Source of the DNA: Pseudomonadota bacterium
Lineage (GTDB): Bacteria; Pseudomonadota; Alphaproteobacteria; Paracaedibacterales; CAIULA01
Length of the DNA stretch: 5,278 bases
Direction of reading: 5' to 3'
Assembly: GCA_021804455.1 (NCBI GenBank)
Contig: JAJZHT010000099.1
Span: 1-5,278, forward strand
In this document: positions 1 to 5,104 of the stretch, one piece after another
Numbering within the stretch: position 1 is the first letter of the stretch
Layout of the letters: every line of letters starts with the position of its first letter
The notes under the pieces: generated by a model
Told to the model about the DNA's origin: nothing
Database searches by the model: none
The model's input: only the letters and a program-made list of their open reading frames with translations
Position numbers and translations under genes: made by a program

Positions 1-554
1 TGAAGGTTATATTCAATACGATCAGCGCACATATCAGGCAAGGATTGTTCTAATCCCCTATATTCAGGAAGATCCGGGTTCATGTGCGGAAGAGTTAAAC
101 CGTAAGAAGTCAAAAGATTACTGACTTGCATTTTCTCTAAGAACCAAAGATGGATTGTGTCTTGATAAGAATGCTCTGATTGAGGCTGAGCAAACAAATG
201 ATCAGCAACATGAGAAAAAACAGTATGAGAGCTATCATGAAGAAGACCCGCAATTTGTTCTGCGAAGGGGCAATTGAATCTTATTAAGAGCGCCCAAACT
301 CCCACACTGTGCTCATAACGGCTGTAAGGTGGAGAATAGCCGAAATAGCGAACAGGGCCCGATTGATCGATATGCTTCAACCGTTTCATAATCGCCGATT
401 CAAGCAAAACCTTTACAAGGGGATGCTCAACGGCCTGTTTTCCCCATACAACAGCAACTGAGACATTGGCGGGAGGTTGAGTATTGCCTTGAGACCAAGC
501 AAGTCCTACCTTTAAGAAAACTAAAAATATAATAAAAAGTGCTGAACGAAACAT
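1..554 (-). CDS. HD-domain phosphohydrolase-like protein with signal peptide (C-terminus off window)
   Basis: The frame is open from an ATG at 554 to the left edge, giving 184 residues with no stop. Residues 1-21 (MFRSALFIIFLVFLKVGLAWS) look like a signal peptide: one Arg, a hydrophobic core, then a polar QGNTQPP stretch. The rest matches the HD superfamily as seen in dGTPase/SAMHD1-like proteins. RYEHSVG carries the first metal-binding His (82), GLLHDSSH carries the HD pair (106-107), VFSHVADH follows at 112-119, and DICADRIEY supplies the last conserved Asp (178). Family members usually hydrolyse nucleotides or other phosphoesters with a metal ion; the substrate here cannot be read from sequence. 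Such enzymes are normally cytosolic, so the leader is odd. The gene points away from the phage operon and is probably a host gene. The start is supported by the leader and by a TATAAT box just upstream, while the ribosome binding site is weak. Confidence 0.85.
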   Translation of the reverse strand, partial: MFRSALFIIFLVFLKVGLAWSQGNTQPPANVSVAVVWGKQAVEHPLVKVLLESAIMKRLKHIDQSGPVRYFGYSPPYSRYEHSVGVWALLIRFNCPFAEQIAGLLHDSSHTVFSHVADHLFAQPQSEHSYQDTIHLWFLEKMQVSNLLTSYGLTLPHMNPDLPEYRGLEQSLPDMCADRIEYNL

Positions 555-582
555 TTTCAAGCTCTGTTTCAAATCTAAGTTG

Positions 583-610
583 ATTATACAAAATATTTCT
601 TCTTTTTCGA
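583..610 (-). promoter_or_regulatory. Candidate sigma-70-type promoter of the HD gene
   Basis: On the minus strand a perfect TATAAT lies at 588-583. A 4/6 match to TTGACA (TCGAAA) lies at 610-605, giving a 16-nt spacer. Transcription would start near 576, leaving a leader of about 20 nt before the ATG at 554. This is pattern matching in AT-rich DNA, where TATAAT-like strings also occur by chance, but its position is right for the gene. Confidence 0.45.
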
Positions 611-645
611 GTCTTTTGTTAAAGGTCATCTTTCGTATTCTGTCC

Positions 646-683
646 TGGGCAATTTATGGGCCATTTAAAAAGTTGTGGGCCAT
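646..683. repeat. Three direct copies of TGGGC(A/C)AT
   Basis: TGGGCAAT at 646-653 is followed by TGGGCCAT at 657-664 and TGGGCCAT at 676-683. The last two share the longer form T(A/G)TGGGCCAT (655-664 and 674-683), 19 bp apart. Clustering of a GC-rich octamer in an AT-rich spacer upstream of an operon suggests a protein-binding site array. No known regulator is recognised, and chance duplication is possible. Confidence 0.4.
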
Positions 684-722
684 AGCCTAAAATCGTTACA
701 AAAAATGTAGAATGGCTATTGG
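680..722. repeat. Imperfect inverted repeat upstream of the phage operon
   Basis: CCATAGCC (680-687) is matched by GGCTATTGG (714-722) with one extra base in the right arm. A smaller dyad, TACA-AAAAA-TGTA (697-709), is nested inside. No T-tract follows, so it is not a terminator. It could be an operator or a leader-RNA structure for the phage operon. The left arm overlaps the third TGGGC(A/C)AT copy. Confidence 0.35.
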
Positions 723-763
723 TGTAACAAAAGCCTGCCCCCTAACTCCTTACAACTCATCAT

Positions 764-767
764 GAGG
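764..767 (+). promoter_or_regulatory. Ribosome binding site that fixes the portal start
   Basis: GAGG lies 6 nt upstream of the ATG at 774. It falls inside the four-codon extension that would result from using the ATG at 762, and nothing resembling a Shine-Dalgarno sequence precedes 762. This favours 774 as the true start. Confidence 0.7.
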
Positions 768-773
768 CATACT

Positions 774-2024
774 ATGGCAGAATGGCGTAAGTATTTACCG
801 AATCTATGGTCTTTATCATCAAAACGAAACTTTCAAAAAAAAGAAAGTCAAATTGGATCCTTGCTAGCCTGTGGACTGCTAGGAAACCCTTTATGGACGC
901 CTAGACGATATGACAAACTCGCCGAAGAAGGTTTTCAAAAAAATGTTGTGGTCTATCGGTGCGTAACCTTAATTGCAAGAAGTTTGGCAAGTGTGCCCTG
1001 GCTTCTTTATGAACGTAAAAAAGATGGCGAGCATGAACTGGAAAAGCACCCCTTATTAAGCTTACTGACCACACCCAGCCCCAAATTAGCCGGAACGGCT
1101 TTTATAGAGGCTTTGGTTGGATATCTATTATTGGCTGGAAATACCTATGTCGAAGGCGTCTTTAACCCGCAAGGTTTTCCTCAAGAACTTTATCCTCTGC
1201 GGCCCGATCGCATTCGTATTATCCCAGGTGCCAATGGATTGCCAGAGGCGTTTGAATATTCTGTAGGTAATTATAAAAAACGCCTTCCTGTAGACCCTCT
1301 TTCTGAACAATCATCCGTCTTACACCTCAAATTGTTTAATCCTTTGCATGACTGGTATGGAATGAGCCCGTTAGAAGCGGCCAGTGGTGCCATTGATCAA
1401 CATAATGCTGTGGCAGGCCATAATTTAGCCCTTCTTCAAAATGGAGGCCGCCCTTCTGGTGCGTTGATGATCCGACCTCATCCTCACCAATCACCTTTAA
1501 CACAGGAACAACGTCAAAATTTACGCCAAGACCTACGTGAAGTTTATGAAGGAACTCGAAATGCGGGTCGGATCATTATGTTGGAAGGAGACTTTGAATG
1601 GAAAGAGATGGGGTTATCTCCCAAAGACCTTGATTTTATTGAAGGAAAAAACCTATCAGCTCGAGAAATTGCCCAAGCTTTTGGTGTCCCCCCTATGTTA
1701 GCAGGCGTACCAGGAGATGCTACATTTGCAAATTATCGAGAGGCAAGATTGCATCTTTGGGAAGATACTATCATCCCCCTCTTAGAATTTTTGGTTGCTG
1801 AATTTAACCTGTGGCTGAGCCCCTATTTTGGTGAAAACCTAAGACTAGGCTACGATATTGATTCCATCCCTGCCTTATCTCCCAAACGGGAAGCTGTTTG
1901 GAACAAAATCATGAAGGCTGATTTTCTGACGGTTAATGAAAAACGCCAAGCTGTTGGTTATGGCCCCCTGCCTGAAGGGGGCGATCAGTTAAGCCGAACT
2001 TTTAATAATCCCTTAACAATTTGA
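774..2024 (+). CDS. Phage/GTA portal protein (HK97 family)
   Basis: This 416-residue protein forms the dodecameric ring at one capsid vertex through which DNA is packaged and ejected. Family landmarks appear in order. EGFQKNVVVYRC (52-63) and SVPWLLYER (73-81) form the N-terminal portal core. LLLAGNTYVE is at 118-127 and LYPLRPDRIRIIPG at 139-152. The DWYGMSPLEAA block ends near 203. REIAQAFGVPPMLAG is at 297-311 and TFANYREAR at 317-325, with a C-terminal GPLPEGGDQ. Length is normal for Phage_portal (PF04860) and close to GTA portals. The start at 774 is chosen from the GAGG site, and the protein looks intact. It opens the operon, followed after 16 nt by the protease. Large terminase normally lies directly upstream but is absent here. 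Placement closer to GTA portals than to phage portals is an impression from the motifs. Confidence 0.95.
   Translation: MAEWRKYLPNLWSLSSKRNFQKKESQIGSLLACGLLGNPLWTPRRYDKLAEEGFQKNVVVYRCVTLIARSLASVPWLLYERKKDGEHELEKHPLLSLLTTPSPKLAGTAFIEALVGYLLLAGNTYVEGVFNPQGFPQELYPLRPDRIRIIPGANGLPEAFEYSVGNYKKRLPVDPLSEQSSVLHLKLFNPLHDWYGMSPLEAASGAIDQHNAVAGHNLALLQNGGRPSGALMIRPHPHQSPLTQEQRQNLRQDLREVYEGTRNAGRIIMLEGDFEWKEMGLSPKDLDFIEGKNLSAREIAQAFGVPPMLAGVPGDATFANYREARLHLWEDTIIPLLEFLVAEFNLWLSPYFGENLRLGYDIDSIPALSPKREAVWNKIMKADFLTVNEKRQAVGYGPLPEGGDQLSRTFNNPLTI
1963..1982. repeat. GC-only inverted repeat near the portal 3' end
   Basis: GCCCCC (1963-1968) pairs with GGGGGC (1977-1982) across an 8-nt loop, about 40 nt before the portal stop codon. 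It encodes the GPLPEGGD stretch, so codon choice in a conserved peptide may explain it. No T-tract follows. It could act as an mRNA stem, but no function is evident. Confidence 0.35.
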
Positions 2025-2040
2025 GAAAGGAAAGTTACTC

Positions 2041-2583
2041 ATGAAAATGAGCCGACATAATTTATGCGTAAAAAACTTTCATGAAGATGGAAGCTTTACT
2101 GGATATGCCAGCGTTTTTGATATGGTTGATCTCCACACCGAACAAGTTGCTCCAGGAGCGTTTTCTAAAAGTTTACAACGGTGGCGAAGCCAAAAACAAA
2201 TGCCCAAAATGCTGTGGCAACATGACCCCAGCACTCCCATTGGAATATGGCAAGATATTCGCGAAGATAACTATGGGCTGTTTGTGAAAGGAAAGTTGCT
2301 TTTAGATATTCAAAAGGGAAAAGAGGCCTATACCCTTTTGAAATCGGGAGTTGTTGATGGGCTGTCAATTGGGTATGACGTCGTTAAGGCACGACGCGAA
2401 GATCAACGCCGTATTTTACAAGAAGTCGACCTACATGAAATTTCTTTAGTCACGTTTGCAGCCAATCCTGCAGCCCGTGTCACGGCCTGTAAAAAGATTC
2501 CTCTTTCTTTCCCCTCTCTGGGAGTTTTATTAAATCGTTTAAAAAGCCTGGAAAGTACAATTTATAGCGAATGGGCTTTATAA
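2041..2583 (+). CDS. Prohead (capsid maturation) protease, HK97 type
   Basis: This 180-residue serine protease of the HK97 prohead protease family (peptidase family U35/S78, PF04586) would be packaged inside the procapsid, cleave the N-terminal scaffold arm of the capsid protein, and then itself. The family blocks are clear. FTGYASVFD is at 19-27 and VAPGAFSKSL at 36-45. LWQHDPSTPIG carries the catalytic His (61), and VDGLSIGY carries the catalytic Ser (109). LHEISLVTFAANPAARV carries the Glu (133) expected to complete the site. Length is typical of GTA and small siphophage versions. AAGGA at 2027-2031 sits 9 nt from the ATG, right after the portal stop codon, which supports the start. The gene is separate from the capsid gene, not fused to it, and there is no sign of damage. 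Confidence 0.95.
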   Translation: MKMSRHNLCVKNFHEDGSFTGYASVFDMVDLHTEQVAPGAFSKSLQRWRSQKQMPKMLWQHDPSTPIGIWQDIREDNYGLFVKGKLLLDIQKGKEAYTLLKSGVVDGLSIGYDVVKARREDQRRILQEVDLHEISLVTFAANPAARVTACKKIPLSFPSLGVLLNRLKSLESTIYSEWAL

Positions 2584-2615
2584 AATACCTTTTATCTTGG
2601 ATAGAAGGGAAACCG

Positions 2616-2641
2616 AGGCAGCGACAACGGCTGCCTTTTTT
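2616..2641 (+). terminator. Intrinsic terminator/attenuator between protease and capsid genes
   Basis: AGGCAGC (2616-2622) pairs perfectly with GCTGCCT (2630-2636) around a 7-nt loop, and a run of six T follows (2636-2641). This is the standard form of a rho-independent terminator. It lies 33 nt after the protease stop and immediately before the capsid ribosome binding site, inside an operon otherwise packed end to end. It may cause partial termination, process or protect the downstream mRNA end, or mark a separately promoted capsid transcript. I saw no strong promoter between it and the capsid gene. Confidence 0.7.
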
Positions 2642-2644
2642 ATT

Positions 2645-2651
2645 GAAAGGA
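2645..2651 (+). promoter_or_regulatory. Capsid gene ribosome binding site
   Basis: GAAAGGA lies 6 nt before the ATG at 2658. An upstream in-frame ATG at 2571 would overlap the protease gene and read through the terminator hairpin, giving a basic leader with no family resemblance. The start at 2658 is therefore preferred. Confidence 0.8.
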
Positions 2652-2657
2652 AAAAAC

Positions 2658-3776
2658 ATGGAACAGACTGAAATTTTTGGTAAAATTGATAAAGCGCTTC
2701 ATAATCTAGAAGCTTCCTTTGAAAATTTTCAAAAAAAACATAACCAACGTTTGCAGCAATTTTATACAGCGCAGCAAAGACCTGTAAGTTTAACCTATGA
2801 AACAAAATGGGAAGACCAAACAGAAAAAAAAGCCTTTTTAAATTATATCAGCCAAGGAAGAGATGTTTCTTCACAAAAATCTTTAACAAGCCAAGAGGGG
2901 CCCAAAGGTGGATATTTTGTTCCCCAACCCTTGGTTGAGCATATTCAGGACAGATTGCTTCAAGTTTCACCTTTCCGCCAAATTGCCAGAGTCAGCCAAA
3001 TTTCGACAGATAGTTTAGAACTTCTGCTGGATAAAGGGGGTGCAGATGTTGGTTGGGTTAGTGAAGTTGAAGAGCGGCTTGAGACAAACGCACCAGAACT
3101 CAGTAAAGTCAAAATCACCACCCATCAGATTTATGCAAAACCAAGAGCCAGTCAGAAATTACTGGATGATGCCAGTATTGATTTAGAATCATGGGTTGTT
3201 AGCAAAATTAGTGACAAGATGGCACGAGCAGAAAATACTGCCTTTCTTCATGGTGATGGACAAGGTAAACCACGCGGATTTTTAAACTATCCGCTTGTGG
3301 CAAAAGGTAAAAATGAGTTTGGAAAGATTGAGGCTTTAAAAACAGGCGTTGAGGGCGGTTTCGCGAACGCCGATGTCTTAATTGAAGCGTTAAACACTCT
3401 AAAACCAGAATACTTGCAGGGAGCTGTATGGTTAATGCCAAGAAGCGCTTTATCAGCTCTGCGTCAACTTAAAGAAACTTCAACAGGCAATTACCTTTGG
3501 CAACCAGGATTATTAACAGGACAACCTCAAACGTTGTTAGGACACCCAATTGTTGTTATGGATGAAATGCCTGCCTTGATCATGGGAAAAGCAACACCCT
3601 CCATCGCCTTTGGCAATTTTCATGAAGGATATCAAATTGTCGATCGCAGTGGCATCCACGTGTTGCGTGACCCTTATAGCGCAAAGCCTTATGTAGAATT
3701 TTATGCCACAAAACGTGTAGGGGGTGACGTTATCAATACCGAAGCCATTAAGGTTATTCACTTTTCAAAGGAGTAA
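2658..3776 (+). CDS. Major capsid protein, HK97 fold
   Basis: This 372-residue protein builds the icosahedral shell. Residues 1-40 are charged with spaced hydrophobics (IFGKIDKALHNLEASFENF) and look like the coiled-coil delta/scaffold arm removed by the protease. The mature body probably begins near GPKGGYFVPQPL (81-92), with cleavage somewhere in 65-85; the exact site is not readable. Family landmarks (PF05065) then follow in order. SPFRQIARV is at 104-112 and GADVGWVSE at 128-136. The E-loop/spine region KITTHQIYAKPRASQKLLDD spans 152-171, followed by AFLHGDGQGKPRGFL (195-209). WLMPRSALSALRQLK (258-272) and LLGHPIVVMDEMP (293-305) precede the C-terminal RDPYSAKPYVEFYATKRVGG. Length is usual and the gene intact. 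It follows the protease after a terminator-bearing gap and precedes the connector by 4 nt. Confidence 0.96.
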   Translation: MEQTEIFGKIDKALHNLEASFENFQKKHNQRLQQFYTAQQRPVSLTYETKWEDQTEKKAFLNYISQGRDVSSQKSLTSQEGPKGGYFVPQPLVEHIQDRLLQVSPFRQIARVSQISTDSLELLLDKGGADVGWVSEVEERLETNAPELSKVKITTHQIYAKPRASQKLLDDASIDLESWVVSKISDKMARAENTAFLHGDGQGKPRGFLNYPLVAKGKNEFGKIEALKTGVEGGFANADVLIEALNTLKPEYLQGAVWLMPRSALSALRQLKETSTGNYLWQPGLLTGQPQTLLGHPIVVMDEMPALIMGKATPSIAFGNFHEGYQIVDRSGIHVLRDPYSAKPYVEFYATKRVGGDVINTEAIKVIHFSKE

Positions 3777-3780
3777 AAAT

Positions 3781-4335
3781 ATGCTGACTCTTTTAGAGCC
3801 CTCTGGGATTGATGTTGTCAGCTTAGCAGAAGTCAAGGCGCATTTGCGCCTTGACCAGCCTTATGAAGATGACTATTTACAGACCCTGATTCAAAGTGCA
3901 ACGGAACATGTCGAACAGTACTTAGGCCGCTCTTTAATTGCCAAAACCTGGCATTTTGTTTGGAAAAACAACCTATCGCAAGAAAATGATTTAGTTTCGA
4001 TTCCACTGCCTTGCCCTCCTTTATTGGAGATTTTGTCCATTGAAAAAGTTGTTCGTCACAACCGGAAAAGCCCCATTAAAAGATATCTTTTGGAATACCA
4101 AGGTCCCCAACCGAAAATCACCTTTGGAACATGCGCAGAAAATATAGAGATCACCTATAAAGCAGGTTACGGTCAATACCCTAAACACGTTCCCTCAAGC
4201 ATTCGACAAGCCATTTTGTTAAAAATTGCTGATTTTTATGAAAACAGAGTTAGCACGGCTTTGGATTCTGATGAAAAATCCATCAGCTTGTTTAAAAAAA
4301 TTTTATCCCCGTATCGCATGATGAGTCTTTTATGA
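3781..4335 (+). CDS. Head-tail connector (gp6-like / phiE125 gp8 family)
   Basis: This 184-residue protein is expected to form the ring that docks under the portal as the first head-tail adaptor, equivalent to HK97 gp6 and RcGTA g6. The typical helical N-terminus is present: VSLAEVKAHLRLD (13-25), then EDDYLQTLIQSATEHVEQYLG (29-49), and the aromatic TWHFVW (56-61). The usual C-terminal block also appears as ITYKAGYG (124-131), followed by VPSSIRQAILLKIADFYENR (137-156). AAAGGAG at 3767-3773 ends against the capsid stop codon and sits 7 nt from the ATG, which fixes the start; an in-frame ATG at 3724 lies inside the capsid gene and lacks support. The stop overlaps the next start as ATGA, indicating translational coupling. 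A strong inverted repeat spans codons 18-25. Confidence 0.92.
   Translation: MLTLLEPSGIDVVSLAEVKAHLRLDQPYEDDYLQTLIQSATEHVEQYLGRSLIAKTWHFVWKNNLSQENDLVSIPLPCPPLLEILSIEKVVRHNRKSPIKRYLLEYQGPQPKITFGTCAENIEITYKAGYGQYPKHVPSSIRQAILLKIADFYENRVSTALDSDEKSISLFKKILSPYRMMSLL
3832..3855. repeat. Perfect 10-bp inverted repeat inside the connector gene
   Basis: GTCAAGGCGC (3832-3841), loop ATTT, GCGCCTTGAC (3846-3855): ten consecutive pairs, seven of them G-C. It encodes VKAHLRLD, a conserved stretch of the family, so protein constraint could partly account for it. It lies 55 nt downstream of the capsid stop and about 50 nt after the connector start. No T-tract follows. It could stabilise the capsid mRNA 3' end or slow connector translation. 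Confidence 0.75.
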
Positions 4336-4706
4336 AGCATTCTACCATTCATTTGTTTACAGAACGCGTCACTTTTCTAAAAAGAATTTTGACTTTGACC
4401 GAAGAGGGAGATTTTGAAGAAAATTGGCAAGACTTAGAAAGCCTGTGGGCTATGGTTCACCCCATCCCTGTTAGACCTGTTCAATCCGGAGAAGGATGGC
4501 ATGTTATTGAAAAAAACAAAGGCCAAGGTCTGTATAAAATTGTCATGCGAAAAAATACCATCAGAAATGCTTTACATGCAGATTTAAAGGTTCTACTCTG
4601 GAAATGTAAAATTTTAGAAATATTGTTTCCATTCCGGAGAAGCTCTTCTCCCCATTTGCTGGAAGCTGTTGCTGTTGATTATGGAAAAGAGAGGAAAAAT
4701 GGCTGA
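4332..4706 (+). CDS. Head-closure / head-tail joining protein
   Basis: This 124-residue protein fits the phage head-tail joining family (PF05521; SPP1 gp16-like, RcGTA g7 position), which seals the DNA exit channel below the connector. The pattern is typical: ERVTFLKRILTLTEEGDFEENW (11-32), LWAMVHPI (38-45), YKIVMRKN (68-75), then a short beta-rich stretch with LLWKCKILEI (88-97) and a C-terminal LLEAVAVDY. Families at this position are very diverged, so the call rests on this pattern together with position and size. The start overlaps the connector stop by 4 nt (ATGA) with only a weak Shine-Dalgarno (GATGAG), so translation is probably coupled. Its 3' end overlaps the next gene by 8 nt. Confidence 0.82.
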   Translation: MKHSTIHLFTERVTFLKRILTLTEEGDFEENWQDLESLWAMVHPIPVRPVQSGEGWHVIEKNKGQGLYKIVMRKNTIRNALHADLKVLLWKCKILEILFPFRRSSSPHLLEAVAVDYGKERKNG

Positions 4707-5103
4707 TTTTGGAGCACTCAACGCACTCAGAAAAACTCTTATAGAAAATCAAGAAATCCAACAAACAAACTTTCGTGAAAATATCTACTTGGCGGTTCCC
4801 CCCGCAGCAAATTTACCCCTGGTTGTTTTAGAATTGGAAGAAGTCTGGACATCCATGAAGCTGGATCCTCAACACGCCAATACGCGCCTTAAATTAAAAG
4901 CTTCCATTCTTAGTGGTGTACCCACAGGTCGCGATTCGTTGCAAATGGCAGAAAGCATCCGCAAAGCGGTTGATGGCAAGATTCTGAGTTTACAAGAAGG
5001 TAAAAGAGGGATTGTCCGTCTTTCTGGTAGTGTGATGGACACAGCGGCTGCCAACAAACCCAGAAATATTCATCAATATTATGATGTTCTTATCAGAGGT
5101 TAA
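4699..5103 (+). CDS. DUF3168-like tail terminator (tail completion) protein
   Basis: This 134-residue protein matches the DUF3168 (PF11367) layout and position, equivalent to RcGTA g8, which caps the tail tube at the head-tail interface. Features seen: an N-terminal helix ALNALRKTLIENQ (6-18), NIYLAVPPAANLPLVVLEL (28-46), RLKLKASILSGVPTGRDSLQ (63-82), an AESIRKAVDG helix (84-93), and a C-terminal HQYYDVLIRG strand. The start at 4699 is chosen because GAGAGGA at 4689-4695 precedes it closely; an in-frame ATG ten codons earlier (4669) lies deeper in the previous gene with no such site. It overlaps the head-closure gene by 8 nt, consistent with coupling, and is followed after one base by the next gene. 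Confidence 0.82.
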   Translation: MADFGALNALRKTLIENQEIQQTNFRENIYLAVPPAANLPLVVLELEEVWTSMKLDPQHANTRLKLKASILSGVPTGRDSLQMAESIRKAVDGKILSLQEGKRGIVRLSGSVMDTAAANKPRNIHQYYDVLIRG

Positions 5104-5104
5104 T

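Larger units (their letters stand above)
555..773. promoter_or_regulatory. Divergent intergenic control region
   Basis: This 219-bp stretch separates the leftward HD gene from the rightward phage operon and holds no gene that I can support. Because the portal is the first plus-strand gene seen, the promoter for the phage operon should lie here. No strong candidate is visible. The best are TAAAAT at 688-693 with TTTAAA at 664-669 (18-nt spacer), and TAGAAT at 708-713 with no clear -35 box. Weak consensus boxes next to repeated motifs would fit a promoter that needs an activator, but this is inference. I see no phage attachment site, tRNA or integrase remnant. Confidence 0.5.

Noticed and set aside
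762..773. Portal start at the upstream ATG (762)
   Set aside because: No ribosome binding site precedes it, while GAGG at 764-767 is correctly spaced for the ATG at 774.
555..773. Possible tRNA, attachment site, small gene or CRISPR in the intergenic region
   Set aside because: No cloverleaf, no tRNA 3' end, no regular spacer-repeat pattern and no coding frame with a ribosome binding site were found.
2081..2287. 68-codon plus-strand frame inside the protease gene
   Set aside because: It is out of frame with a protease gene whose catalytic motifs are all intact, and it has no recognisable content.
2571..2657. 29-codon N-terminal extension of the capsid protein
   Set aside because: It overlaps the protease gene and spans the terminator hairpin. 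The ATG at 2658 has a well-placed GAAAGGA and a family-like N-terminus.
3345..3371. Inverted repeat around TCGCG in the capsid gene
   Set aside because: The stem is short, with either a bulge or a 15-nt loop, and lies in ordinary coding sequence.
3208..3441. Antisense open frames under the structural genes (1128-1310, 2165-2368, 2578-2805, 3208-3441, 3537-3761, 4561-4764, 4869-5057)
   Set aside because: Each is a short frame opposite a strongly supported conserved gene, with no start signal or recognisable domain.
3724..3780. 19-codon extension of the connector into the capsid gene
   Set aside because: It lies in another frame of conserved capsid sequence, and AAAGGAG directs initiation at 3781.
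4636..4651. GGAGAA-GCTC-TTCTCC hairpin near the head-closure 3' end
   Set aside because: A 6-bp stem without a T-tract inside coding sequence is expected by chance at this window length.
4669..4698. 10-codon extension of the tail terminator protein
   Set aside because: GAGAGGA precedes 4699, not 4669, and the extension falls in the coding sequence of the previous gene.
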